DNA of 64,000 bases, taken from positions 10,444,022 through 10,508,021 of the forward strand of contig NC_064045.1 of assembly GCF_932526225.1 (NCBI RefSeq), in the 5' to 3' direction. A model generated the notes under the pieces. It did no database searches, was not told the DNA's origin, and worked only from the letters and a program-made list of their open reading frames with translations. Position numbers and translations under genes: made by a program. This stretch comes from Nematostella vectensis (lineage: Eukaryota; Cnidaria; Anthozoa; Actiniaria; Edwardsiidae). This document shows positions 13,701 through 33,800 of this stretch, in pieces; within the stretch, counting starts at the first letter, position 1, and every line of letters begins with the position of its first letter.

Positions 13701-16076
13701 TGTACCACAAAACACCGAGTTAATATCAGTGGCTGTACAATACATTAAACTGCACCACAAAAACACTGAGTTAATACCAGTTGCTGTACAAAACATTAAA
13801 CTGTACCACAAAAACACTGAGTTGATACCAGTAGTTGTACAATACATTATACTGCACCACAAACATCTCCTACTTAAAAACAATGCAACTACACTTTGTG
13901 AGGAAAAGGTCATTCAAATGCTGTATACAGCAGCTATCTTATTGGCCTCGTTTCCTGCCTCATTGGGGCTCAAGTGTAAGAGAACAAGAGATGGGGTATC
14001 TAAGGTCAACCATGATGCTTTTCTCAAACTGATTATGAGGGGTAGCGATTGGTACCTTCAACATTTAGAATGTCTTGCAAAAGTTTCTCAAAGTCTCTGA
14101 ATCTCAACATTTATTACGCAAGTCTCAAAGTCTCGTTTTTTCCAAATTTGAGGAGCCTGGGAGCCTTCTTTTTTTTCTATCACGGACTCAGAGTCTGTGA
14201 TTTTTAAATGCGATCTTGGAGTCTTTGACTGTAGCAAGATTGTATCGTAACTCCACTTATTCTTTTTTCAACTGATGTTTATGGCATACCACAAGCACGT
14301 AAACTGAAAACAAGCTCAGAAAAGCTGGGGCTTGGATCCTGAAATTTGACAAAAGTCTTTGGCTTGGATTCTAAATAACGGGTCTTGGCAAGTCCCAGAT
14401 TTACCCATCGCTACCCCTAATATGTGGTTGAAATATTTCCAGTCTGTGTCTCTATTAAACAGCTTAAGGCAGACTATTCCCAAACAAAGCAAAAAATAAG
14501 TTTGTCTAAAGCATTTTACTGGGTTTCCTATTATAAGCAACCAGGTTTTTTGGTTTCAAGGATGGTCATTTCTGGATGATTACTGTTATATAAATTTGTC
14601 TTTTTTCTGACCATGCCATCTTTTTAATCCTAGCAATCCTAAGTAATTGTTCAATATGCTATCTTAATAATAAGATATCTTCTAAACCATCACAGGTTTC
14701 GCTCAAGGCCAAATAAAAACTTTGACCAAAAGAACTTATCATAATCATGCTACTATAACTGTACATACCTTGTGGGAGAGATGGAACTGCAGTCTGTTTT
14801 GTAGTCGACTTTTTGGTGCTAGAAGTATAATAATATTTTATGTCAAGCCATTGTTTTATGGTTATCTTCATTTTAATGGAGAAACAGACAAAATCTGCAA
14901 TGGCTGTATATGTAAATCTGATAAATTTGTACATATACTGTACCTACCCAAATTGGAAAATTTACAGTAAAATATATACTACCCCGTCCCCCTCTATTTC
15001 TACTATCCACGGCTGTTAACGAGGGCGACAGACAACAGCAGTTTGTCAGTGTTAACAAATGAATTTAAAATCAGCATAACCATGCAAGCTATAATGTGAG
15101 ATTAGTCTATATAATTAAACCTGCTTAGTGCAAGTTTAGTTTTTCACAAAACTGTACCAAGCCACCTTCAGTTGTCATTCAAATGCTGAGCTGAAAAGAG
15201 CACCAGGTACATAGTACTTCAAATAACAATGCGATGGAAGAGCATGTTTATCATGCTTAAATTATTTAAATTAACAATTAACAATAAAACCGCATGATGT
15301 TGGTTTTATTTTTTGTGTAGCAACAAGTCCTGGTTGTAAAGCTACTGGAAACAAACCTTTATCCGCAGCATCTGTCGCTTCTTGGTACATGCCAAGAAAG
15401 AAATAGCAACAGCCCAGGTTTATCCACACATCAGGGTGACACGCTTCACTCTTTGTTAGACTGAGATATTCCTGGTCAAAGTTATATATAATACAATGGA
15501 ATTAAATTGTGTGACTCTGCAAAAAAATACTTTATAAATCTGATAAATGTCTGGATTTTTATCATCACTGTCATCATCGTGACAAACATATCATTATTAC
15601 ATTCATCTCATTTCATCATCACCACTGTTGTTGTTGTTCTTGTTGTCGTCATCATCATCACCATCAAAGATATACAGTAGTATCATTGATAAACATACAG
15701 TATTTACCTCCATACTCTTTTTATAATCTCCAAGGTGGAACGCACAGTAAGCAATCCATAAGCTTGTTTCTTCGGTTGACTTTCCTGAATTACGGTTGAA
15801 CTACAAAAACAACATCAAGCACATTAGTTACTGCTGAAATAAAATTCTAGAATTACTAAAGGATTGAATTATACCACCATAAAAACCTGTATCATCAAAG
15901 GTGCGAAGAAAGAAGGCATTTCGTTTTACCTCCAAAAGTGTCAGAGCGCCTGTGAAATCCCGACCTTGAAGAAAATCATCATATTTGGGCAATTTTCGCT
16001 TCTTTTTTCCATCTTTTGCCGACGATACCGTAGGTCCAGAGCCAGGCCCCATGGCCGGCTTGGTTCTTGATAGCAT
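1710..16076 (-). CDS. TTC26: Intraflagellar transport protein 56 (TTC26), 19 exons, 557 aa
   Basis: IFT56 is a TPR protein of the IFT-B complex that helps carry cargo, including motility proteins, into cilia. CDS exons, 5' to 3' on the minus strand: 16076-15930, 15800-15708, 15471-15357, 14818-14769, 13405-13343, 12952-12870, 11314-11207, 10743-10680, 9886-9731, 8811-8790, 8506-8451, 7928-7875, 5839-5776, 5526-5438, 4849-4766, 3340-3271, 2994-2888, 2344-2211, 1824-1710. All phases join without a stop, giving 1674 nt; the human protein is about 554 aa. It matches remembered IFT56 throughout: start [10 protein letters not shown], then [55 protein letters not shown], and a WAKENR tail. Every intron is GT-AG. 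Several introns carry minisatellites or small transposons. The start is the first ATG and matches the family N-terminus. Confidence 0.97.
2390..2650. repeat. degenerate GTGATG(G/A)AAA minisatellite in TTC26 intron
   Basis: Loose tandem units of roughly 25-35 bp built on ATGTGTGATGGAGAA / GTGATGAAAAGTGTGA lie just upstream (on the coding strand) of the exon starting at 2344. They create overlapping spurious open frames on the minus strand. Confidence 0.65.
3724..3943. mobile_element. 220-bp MITE, PIF/Harbinger-like, TTA target duplication
   Basis: Terminal inverted repeats of 29 bp begin AGCCCCATCTACACTA at the left and end TAGTGTAGATGGGGCT at the right, with one mismatch over their length. 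The element is flanked by TTA at 3721-3723 and 3944-3946, the 3-bp TWA duplication typical of PIF/Harbinger. The interior is A+T rich with further internal inverted copies of CAATTTTT words. No coding capacity. It lies in a TTC26 intron. Confidence 0.8.
4911..5281. mobile_element. MITE family A, copy 1 (inverted repeat ACATGACGGAAAAAC)
   Basis: Fifteen-base ends ACATGACGGAAAAAC (4911-4925) and GTTTTTCCGTCATGT (5267-5281) are exact inverted repeats. The roughly 370-bp interior has a second, inverted copy at 53841-54106 in an ARPC1 intron, which establishes it as a dispersed family. No open frame. It sits in a TTC26 intron between the exons at 4766-4849 and 5438-5526. Confidence 0.75.
6427..7874. 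repeat. 68-bp minisatellite, about 21 copies, abutting a TTC26 splice donor
   Basis: A 68-bp unit (reading CCACTTTAGAGAGGGTCTAC, then CATAGTTTCCCTATAAGACA, and so on) repeats about 21 times with few substitutions. Some units lack one G in GAGAGGG. The right edge meets the TTC26 exon at 7875-7928 exactly: the intron begins GTATGTAGTAGACCC, and every unit contains the same TATGTAGTAGACCC, so the last unit forms part of the donor site. Confidence 0.95.
9022..9345. repeat. 45-bp (ATC/ACC-rich) minisatellite in TTC26 intron
   Basis: About six units of 45 bp (ATCATCATCACCACTATTAC, then AACAATAATCTTCACTACAA) followed by looser ATC/ACC triplets. The period is a multiple of three, so open frames run on both strands; they are artefacts. 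A similar decayed ATC-rich tract continues at 9593-9720. Confidence 0.9.
9361..9590. mobile_element. MITE family B, copy 1 (GGGGACTTGCGC ends)
   Basis: The ends are GAGGACTTGTGCTAAGTGAT at the left and ATCTCTTAGCGCAAGTCCCC at the right, decayed inverted repeats. The whole 230 bp matches, in reverse orientation, the better-preserved element at 62650-62873, including the shared internal words TTTGCCACCC and GCAACAAAAAGCAA. It is inserted in a TTC26 intron. No open frame. Confidence 0.8.
12232..12857. repeat. ATTACGCGG-rich block bounded by TATACAGGG inverted ends
   Basis: This TTC26 intron segment is packed with variants of ATTACGCGG, TTACGCG and TTACGGGA in one orientation, spaced irregularly rather than in a fixed-period array. 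It starts after TATATACAGGG and ends before CCCTGTATATA, which are inverted relative to each other. It looks like a small non-autonomous element or a decayed simple repeat; class unknown. Confidence 0.45.
13398..13865. repeat. 51-bp minisatellite containing copies of a TTC26 splice acceptor
   Basis: About nine units of 51 bp. On the minus (coding) strand each unit holds GTGGTACAGTATAATG; the real junction upstream of the exon starting at 13405 is GTGGTACAG followed by TTTAATG. The unit therefore carries the last intron bases, the AG and about seven exon bases with one change. A 51-bp period preserves frame, producing spurious ORFs. One unit is interrupted near 13660-13700. Confidence 0.9.
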
Positions 16077-16400
16077 CTTGAACGAAAAGTAGCAAGGAAG
16101 GTTGTGTTGACATAATTACTCGCTCAAAAACACAAAGACAGACGAACTACGAAACAGCGATATAAAACAGCGACTGCTCCGGAAATTTGCAAGGCGAAGC
16201 CTTACCATATTTAAAAAACAAATTTCCTGCTTTGCCCTTAATCAACTTATTTTACTAGTCAAGTGGAAGTCTTATCTCTGAGAGGTTTCTGTGATCATTT
16301 GTGGCGGGCAAAGACATCAAACTTCTCGTCGCTATGCCGCCATTTTGAAACAACTTGAGTTGCCTCAGTTTGATGTTGCTTTTCAGGCTACCTGTGGAGT
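16077..16400 (-). promoter_or_regulatory. probable TTC26 promoter / 5' UTR region
   Basis: Sequence immediately upstream of the TTC26 start codon. It is less A+T rich than its surroundings. At 16336-16346 the plus strand reads GCCGCCATTTT, the reverse complement of AAAATGGCGGC, the core of animal YY1-type promoter elements. No TATA box is obvious. Promoter assignment rests on position and this one motif. Confidence 0.35.
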
Positions 16401-16847
16401 CGCATTTCCAGCTTGGCAGACGCGCGATTGAAGAAAATTAGGGGGGGGGGGGGGGGGGGGGGGGAGGGGGAGGTGACCTTTTTGACAGTCTGTCGCGATT
16501 ATTTTTTTTTTTTTTCAGATTTTAAGGAATATGTTTTTTATGTTACAAATTCCCTTAAATTCCTCTACAAAATTTTGAGAATACTTTTATTTTCCTGTTT
16601 GTTAAAATCGCGTTACTTATTAAAGTTTTGAATTACAGAGAACCAAAAGCATAGCTTCTCTTACGACGGATTCATACCGGACAAGAGACCATGATATAAG
16701 AGAACGAATCCCCGTGGCCCATGATATGATGGTAACGTCCAAGAAAGCTATTTTTAGATTGTCGAGCTTGTCAATCATAGCATCCATACGTGGTTCGTCG
16801 CGCCATATTTGGTTATGGGCACCACGAGCTAGTACAATTTCACACCA

Positions 16848-17383
16848 AATTTTTTCCCTCTGCACTTCTTTACTTCGTTCGCTACCTGTTTTTATCCTTT
16901 AAGCTGCACTTCAAGGCTCATGATCACAATGTTACTCATGGGGTGGTGTCCTGTTATCTGTTAAGTTATCTAATGTTCAGTTATCTAAATGTTATATAAA
17001 TAATTGAACTGGGAGACGGTGAATTTGGAGTTCATTCAAGATGCATCTTGCAGACTCCTAAAAAGTTCTTATTCTCTGCAATTCGGTGATATAGAATACA
17101 TAGGCATTCTCATAATTTTTTCCCTCTGCACTTCTTTACTTCGTTCGCTACCTGTTTTTATCCTTTAAGCTGCTCTTCAAGGCTCATGATCACAATGTTA
17201 CTCATGGGGTGGTGTCCTGTTATCTGTTAAGTTATCTAATGTTCAGTTATCTAAATGTTATATAAATAATTGAACTGGGAGACGGTGAATTTGGAGTTCA
17301 TTCAAGATGCATCTTGCAGACTCCTAAAAAGTTCTTATTCTCTGCAATTCGGTGATATAGAATACATAGGCATTCTCATAATC
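16848..17383. repeat. 266-bp tandem duplication (two copies)
   Basis: A 266-bp block starting TTTTTTCCCTCTGCACTTCT is present twice in direct tandem (16848-17113 and 17114-17383) with hardly any differences (for example CTGCACTTC versus CTGCTCTTC). The near identity implies a recent duplication or an assembly artefact. No gene in it. Confidence 0.9.
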
Positions 17384-17518
17384 TATGTTATGTATGTTAA
17401 TACAAGATGGCCTTTATTTTCTTTGATTTATAACATTTTTAGATGAATGAACTTCAATTATTTACGCAAATGTTCAGAAATCATGTCACTCAAAAACCCT
17501 TGTCACTGGAATAAAGTC

Positions 17519-17523
<5 letters not shown>

Positions 17524-17610
<87 letters not shown>

Positions 17611-17710
17611 TTGGTTTGAGAAAAATACAAACTACATAGGTTTCCCTACAGGTCTGTTTCGTGGTTGCCCACTCATCAGGGGATATATATATATATTATA
17701 GGATATATAT
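17524..17710. repeat. (AT)n dinucleotide tract
   Basis: About 82 bp of uninterrupted AT at 17524-17606, followed after a short unique stretch by two shorter AT runs at 17681-17710. Confidence 0.95.
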
Positions 17711-18479
17711 ATATATATATATTATAAAGTCTTGAAATCTTTTATTTGTAATATCGGTGTGAATACAATGGTATTAAGTTCTGGATGTATCTTTTTCATT
17801 AAAAGGGAATTGGAAGAGAATTGTGTTTTGTAAACACAGATTTATAATTGATTGTTGTGTTATAAGTAATTTGCGAATCAGCAGTGAAAACTTTCACTGG
17901 GGAAGTTGATCCCAGAGCCTAAAATCACGCACTTTATGCATTTCAGTGTCCCAGAAACGGTTGATTGGCTCCAGCGTACTCTATGGCAGATCATTTTTAC
18001 TGCGTTCGTAAAAAAGGAAGGTATTTTCTGTCAAAAAGATTTCCGAAACATTCTTGCCAGATCACATTGCTCAAGATGTGATCGCGCGTAAGACTCTTGT
18101 TGCTAGGAAACGTGAGCGCTAACCAATCAGAGACGTATCTAAAAATAACTGCTTGTTCTAAAAATGGTTTTTACGGACGTCATCATTGGAACATACCCTA
18201 ATACGGGGGATTCGTTCTCTTACATCATGGTCTCTTGTACCGGAGGAATACTTAGAAAAGAAGATTAACGCCATCCGCAATGATTGCGCTGCCATAAAAC
18301 CCCTACAGACCTCCATCCTGTCGATCGACACTATTGCGTATCCTACCGTGCAACCAAAGCAAATTTTGCGAAAATCTTCCAGTTTGCGCTTTCTATTTTC
18401 TGGTGCAAATCAATTACAACACAATCCCAAAGGAATTCTGCCGGCTAGTTGTCAAAAAATTAAAAAGCTCATGGCATGA

Positions 18480-21097
18480 ATCCAACATATTGCGTACTGG
18501 GGGGGGGGGGGGGGGGGGGCGTTGGGTTTTGCGGTATTGGCCCTTTTTGCACGAGATTGCGGTAAAAGAGCAAAAAACATGCGGTGATGTAGGCTCGGTT
18601 TCCAGCCGTGGTTACGTCGCGCTCTGCTCCTCCACTGACGGCTGGGCGCACGATCGAGGCACCATGTCCTCGACATCGTAACTGAAAATATCGCATATGC
18701 GAGTATTTTTTAATGATCTATTTGCAATCAATAACTCTTTCAAACTGTTAAGGCCAAAATACCTTTTTTTTGTATATTATGAGCTTAACAGATGACTCCA
18801 TTACGAGCCTAGTCCTGAAATTTTGTGATGATGTAATTAAATATTATGAATAGAAGATAGGCATATAAGCCAACCTACTTTGTATATTATCCTAATATAC
18901 CGGTATTGGTATTTATTGTTATTATTAGTTATTATTATGCGTGATGTGCGGATTCAGAGGCGCGCGCGCGTAAGTTTGTTTATGGCGCGAAAAAAACAAA
19001 TTTTTAAAATAAAGTGATTGTTACAGAAAAAAAAATTCTTCTGGAGAAAAACGTGTCCCAGGTAAATAGAAAATTGCAAAATATGTCCAAATAGATAAAC
19101 CACCAAACTATGAAGTAAATATTGCTTGGAATTCAGTTTTTCAAACTGTTTTCTGCGCGCGCGCTGACGTGCACTAGAATGACGCCATGAGCGCGCGCTG
19201 TTGTGAAGTTTTTTTTTGTCTTTTGCGTTTGCGTAGGATTAGAAATAATTTTATAAATGAGAGAGGATCGCGGGCGCACCGAAACCACCACGGCTGGAAA
19301 CCGAGCCTAGCGGTAATGTGGTATTTCAAAACACTGCGAGATACGAGATTTTTGGCGGTATTGCGGTAAAAAAAAATATATTGCGGTGTTGCGGTGTTAA
19401 TGGGGTGTGCATGCTCTTCAAAACTTCGTCCTTCTGTGCGGTATGCGATATTTTCGAAAATTTTGTGCGGTATCGTGGTAATTAGACCCCCATACGTTCC
19501 CCCCGTACTGTATTGCAGGCGCGGCAAATGACTAGATTTAGTGAATGAAGGCAGCATCCTTGATATTCGGCATCCGGTGCTGTACTAATTTAGCTATTCC
19601 CACATAACCTCCTTTCTTATCCGAGCTCATTGGTGAGCTCATATGCCTATGCCCGCAGCAGTTGGTCAAGTCAATCTCATTTTAGCCAGGGATTCTTGTG
19701 GGGCATGTGAATAAGTTCCTCGCAGCTTCAGTTTGCTTGTCCATTCTACCATGTGGCAGCATGATTTTGCTGGTTGCGCTCCGTCTAGCGTGTGGTAATA
19801 TATACGAGTGCATGGATACTCGAAAAATAACTTTTTAAGAATGCTAGATAGGTATTTAAATATAAAAAAGTAAGGCGCATCTTGATCCGTTACAGCCGAA
19901 TTCGATGTATAGCCAGGCCGTAGCAGGGGGTGGGGCACTGGGGGCACCTGCCCCCCCCCCAATATTTTTAAAAAATTATAAGGAAATGACCAGACGGGGC
20001 GTGGCTGTGCCCCCAATATTTTCTAAATGTTTCTGTAAAGGCACCCCCCCCCCCACCACCACCACCCCTCCCAGCCTGCTACAGCTCTGATAACTTTTGG
20101 TTCAGAGTAAGCAAAAAAAACTGTTTTTATGCAAAGGCTATCTTTAGAGATAAACGAGGACGTACTAGAGGATCTGTCCCGTAGGGTAAAGATTTTTAGA
20201 TCAAAACTGATTGAAACTTTCAACTTTAGGACATGCCGTTAATGCGTGTGCACACAATGCGCCCTGTGTATGCACAAACCATTATTCTCTCATGTCCTCT
20301 GTCGTTTCACCTATATTACTTTCTATACACCTGTCTGTCCTTCTGTCTGCCCGGCCGTCCGTCTGTTCATTTGTATGCCTTTTGCATGTCTGTCCTTCTA
20401 GCACCTCGTTCATAATTCTGATCACCTTAATTTCTATAGAACAAGGAAATGCAAATTATGTAGCAGGAACTTAAAATACTGAGCTGTAAACCATTTGTCC
20501 ACTTATCAATTTTTCTATCCAGTCTTTCTGCCAGCTTGTGTCCCTTTTTATCGTTTGTCTAACCCCTGTGTACGCGCCTGAAAGACGAGTTTAAGTCTCT
20601 CGGATAAGGACACAAACCCAGAGAGGTCACGTCTCTTCAAACTGGACCATACTAACCTGAGTCGATGGGACGTAAAAGAACCACTGGGGACGCAATAAAC
20701 GTGCCCGCCCTCAGCGGCAGTGCTTACTAACAACACACAAACAGGGGTACTTAATTTGGACCTATCTCTGTTGTCCCTTCCGTACCGTGTGGTATTCCCA
20801 TACAGCATGTTGTATTTTCGTATTACAGCCATGACGCAATTTCTTTACGTGATGCAAGACCCAGGCAAATTTCATTGTCCTGCGGCAAATAGCCTTTCTA
20901 CCTAGCTTTCCTACCTCGGATTTTTTTTGGTATTAAACATGCAGGAAGAAAATATTGAATCGTGTTGCGTTATTTGTATATTATGATTTATATTTTTTTT
21001 GTCTTGGACAATCAAATTTCTAGAATTAGCAAAGGGGTTTTTGACATTCCAGCTAGCACTTGCCGTTAGGTTGCCTAGTTCTTCCACGGAGCATTAC
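18480..21097. other. gene-poor interval with decayed dispersed repeats
   Basis: I find no supportable exon here. It contains a poly-G tract (about 18498-18518) and inverted copies of GGCTCGGTTTCCAGCCGTGG (about 18593 and 19290) suggesting an old element between them. It also holds a GC-rich dispersed repeat at 19908-20050 (see the related copy at 45735-45880). A stretch at 20182-20244 resembles the start of the glutamate-receptor intron in inverted orientation. Confidence 0.5.
19908..20050 (+). repeat. dispersed repeat family C, copy 1
   Basis: Begins near GGCCGTAGCAGGGGGTGGGG and contains AAATGACCAGACGGGGCGTG and TTTTCTAAATGTTTCTGTA. A closely similar copy lies at 45735-45880 and shorter matches at about 47685-47715 and 56620-56660. 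No coding sequence; class unknown. Confidence 0.7.
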
Positions 21098-30145
<9,048 letters not shown>

Positions 30146-30879
30146 TTTGTCGATGAGTAGGTTTCAGAATAGAAAACCTTACACACTGATTTTTGCGCGT
30201 TTGTTTTATATATGTGTACGATGCTGGTACTATATCGGTACGGTTTGAATAATGAATGCGATGAAATAAGTCATTGCAGAGAGCAGCTTTACTCTGCGGG
30301 ATTTACAAAATCGCATCTTCATAACTAATGTCGTTGATAACTCTAATTTTCAATTCACGCAAACTCGAGCTAGATTTCAAGGTCCCATCAATCAGGAAAA
30401 GAGACCCTTTGTAAGACTCTAAACAACTAATAAGTTATGAAATCGTGGTTCCGTTAGGTTCCACAATTTAGGTTATAAGTAGGCAGGTGGCTGGTTAGCA
30501 GTTGGAATTTTTTTGCGAGGGTTCGAAGAGAGGGAAATCTACTGTAAACGAACAAAAGGCGATAGGACAATAGGAATCCAATCAAATGTCAGCAAGGGTC
30601 ATGGGGATACTCTTGTGACGTTGTTTATGTAACAAGTCCTGATTAGTTAAATTAGAACGGTCATGAGGAGAACTGAAAATTGAATTAGCAACACGCAACA
30701 TTTGAGAAATAAAAAAGTTGACATTAAATAATTAGTTTTTCAACCTTCATTTTTTTAAATTTCTTGATTTCATTGCGAGTTCTTTGTAAAACAGCTGTTT
30801 AGCATCTTGATAGCTAAGCTTTCATTGAATACCTTTTGGCTTTGATTTGACTCTTAAGCTTTTTACTGGTTGGTATTGT

Positions 30880-33800
30880 TACGGGCTCTGTTCTATGTTT
30901 GTGTGTTGATGATTGTTAAGCACTCTGTTCTTTGTTTCCGTGTTGATAATTCTTGCTCTGTTCTTTGTTTCCTTGTTGATAATTGTTACGCGCTCTGTTC
31001 TTTGTTTCCTTGTTGATGGTTGTTACGCGCTCTGTTCTTTGTTACCATGTCGATGATTGTTACGCAGTCCGTTCCTTGTTTCCATGTTGATGACTGTTAC
31101 ACACTCTTTTCTTTGTTTCTGTGTCGATGATTGTTACGCGCTCTGTTCTATGTTTGCGTGTTGATTATCGTTACGCGCTCATTTCTTGTTTGCGTGTTGA
31201 TGATTGTTACGCACTCTGTTCTTTTGTTTCCATGTTGATGATTGTTACGCGCTCTGTTCTTTGCTTGCGAGTTGGTAATTGTTACGTGCTCTGTTCTTTG
31301 TTTCCGTGTTGATGATTGTTACGCTCTGTTCCTTGTTTCCATGTTGATGATTGTTACGCGCACTGATCTTTTTTTGCGTGTGGATTATCGTTACACACTC
31401 TGTTCATTGTTTGCGTGTTCATAATTGTTACGTGCTCTGTTCATTGTTTGTGTGTTGGTGATTGTTACGCTCTCTGTTCTTTGTTTCCATGTTGATGATT
31501 GTGACGCACTCTGTTCTTTGTTTTCGTGTTGATGATTATTACGCGCTCTATTTTTTGTTTGCATGTTGATGATTGTTACGCACTCTGTTTCTTGTTGTCA
31601 TATTGATGATTGTTACACGCTCTGTTCTATGTTTCCATGTTGATGATCGTTACGCGCTCTGTTCCTTGTTTGCGTGTTAATGATTGTTACGCTCTCTATT
31701 CTTTGTTTGCGTGTTGATTATCGTTACGCGCTCTGTTCATTGTTTCCGTGTTGATGATTGTTACGCGCTCGATCCTTTGTTTGCGTGTTGATTATCGTTA
31801 CGCGCTCTGTTCTTTGTTTTCATGTTGATGAATGTTACGCGCTTTGTTCTTTGCTTGCGTGTTGATAATTGTTACGTGCTCTGTTCTTTGTTTCCGTGTT
31901 GATTATCGTTACACACTCTGTTCATTGTTTGCGTGTTGATAATTGTTACGTGCTCTGTTCATTGTTTCCATGTTGATGATTGTGACGCGCTCTGTTCTTT
32001 GTTTCCATGTTGATGATTGTGACGCGCTCTGTTCTTTGTTTCCATGTTGATGATTGTGACGCGCTCTGTTCATTGTTTACGTATTGATGATTATAACGCT
32101 CTCTATTTTTGTTTGCATGTTGATGATTGTTACGCATTCTGTTCCTTGTTTCCGTGTTAATGATTGTTACGCGCTCTGTTCTTTGTTTACGTGTTGATGA
32201 TTGTTATGCACTCTGTTCATTGTTTCCGTGTTGATGATTGTTACGCGCTCTGTTCCTTGTTTGCGTGTTAATGATTGTTACGCTCTCTATTCTTTGTTTG
32301 CGTGTTGATTATCGTTACGCGCTCTGTTCATTGTTTCCATGTTGATGATTGTTACACGCTCGATTCTTTGTTTGCGTGTTGATTATCGTTATGCGCTCTG
32401 TTCTTTGCTTGCGTGTTGGTGATAATTGTTACGTGCTCTGTTCTTTGTTTCCGTGTTGATTATCGTTACACACTCTGTTCATTATTTGAGTAGAATCAAA
32501 AAGCCCAAACTGTCGCGATCTCGTACCAGAACAATGAATACAATACACCAAAAACTGGAAATCGACTCTGCCAAATTTCCAGTTTTTGGTGTATTCTGTT
32601 CATTATTTGCGTATTGATAATTGTTACGTGCTCTGTTCATTGTTTGGGTGTTGGTGATTGTGACGCGCTCTGTTCTTTGTTTCCATGTTGATGATTGTGA
32701 CGCAGTCTGTTCATTGTTTGCGTGATGATAATTGTTACACGCTCTGTTCTATGTTTCCATGTTGATGATTGTTACGCACTTCGTTCTTTGTTTCCATGTT
32801 ATTGATTGTTTCGCGCTCTGTTCTTTGTTTCCATGTTGATGATTGTTACGTGCTCTGTTCTTTGTTTCCATGTTGATGATTGTGACGCACTCTGTTCATT
32901 GTTTACGTGTTGATGATTATAACGCTCTCTATTTTTGTTTGCATGTTGATGATTGTTACGCATTCTGTTCCTTGTTTCCGTGTTAATGATTGTTACGCAC
33001 TCTTTTCTTTGTTTCCTTGTTGATGGTTGTTACGCGCTCTGTTCTTTGTTACCATGTCGATGATTGTTACGCAGTCCGTTCCTTGTTTCCATGTTGATGA
33101 CTGTTACACACTCTTTTCTTTGTTTCTGTGTCGATGATTGTTACGCGCTCTGTTCTATGTTTGCGTGTTGATTATCGTTACGCGCTCATTTCTTGTTTGC
33201 GTGTTGATGATTGTTACGCACTCTGTTCTTTTGTTTCCATGTTGATGATTGTTACGCGCTCTGTTCTTTGCTTGCGAGTTGGTAATTGTTACGTGCTCTG
33301 TTCTTTGTTTCCGTGTTGATGATTGTTACGCGCACTGATCTTTTTTTGCGTGTGGATTATCGTTACACACTCTGTTTATTGTTTGCGTGTTCATAATTGT
33401 TACGTGCTCTGTTCATTGTTTGTGTGTTGGTGATTGTTACGCTCTCTGTTCTTTGTTTCCATGTTGATGATTGTGACGCACTCTGTTCTTTGTTTTCGCG
33501 TTGATGATTATTACGCGCTCTATTTTTTGTTTGCATGTTGATGATTGTTACGCACTCTGTTTCTTGTTGTCATATTGATGATTGTTACACGCTCTGTTCT
33601 ATGTTTCCATGTTGATTATCGTTACGCGCTCTGTTCATTGTTTCCGTGTTGATTATTGTTACGCGCTCGATCCTTTGTTTGCGTGTTGATTATCGTTACG
33701 CGCTCTGTTCTTTGTTTTCATGTTGATGAATGTTACGCGCTCTGTTCTTTGCTTGCGTGTTGATAATTGTTACGTGCTCTGTTCTTTGTTTCCGTGTTGA

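Larger units (their letters stand above)
16672..18250. repeat. inverted pair of about 45 bp, 1.5 kb apart
   Basis: The segment 16672-16716 (core ACAAGAGACCATGATATAAG, then AGAACGAATCCCCGT) recurs inverted at 18204-18248 (core ATTCGTTCTCTTACATCATG) with a few changes. The arms could be the ends of a non-autonomous element or two independent insertions in opposite orientation. The interior has no convincing coding sequence and includes the 266-bp duplication and the (AT)n tract. Confidence 0.5.

Noticed and set aside
13401-14100. 170-aa plus-strand frame and overlapping minus frames
   Set aside because: Created by the 51-bp minisatellite, whose period is a multiple of three; antisense to TTC26 intron.
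18186-18479. 97-aa plus-strand frame and its relative on the minus strand at 16620-16865
   Set aside because: Similarity between them comes from the 45-bp inverted repeat; no known domain. A decayed transposon remnant is possible but unsupported.
19174-19557. 127-aa minus-strand frame
   Set aside because: Lies in decayed repeat sequence with inverted GGCTCGGTTTCC words; no recognisable domain or splice-linked partner.
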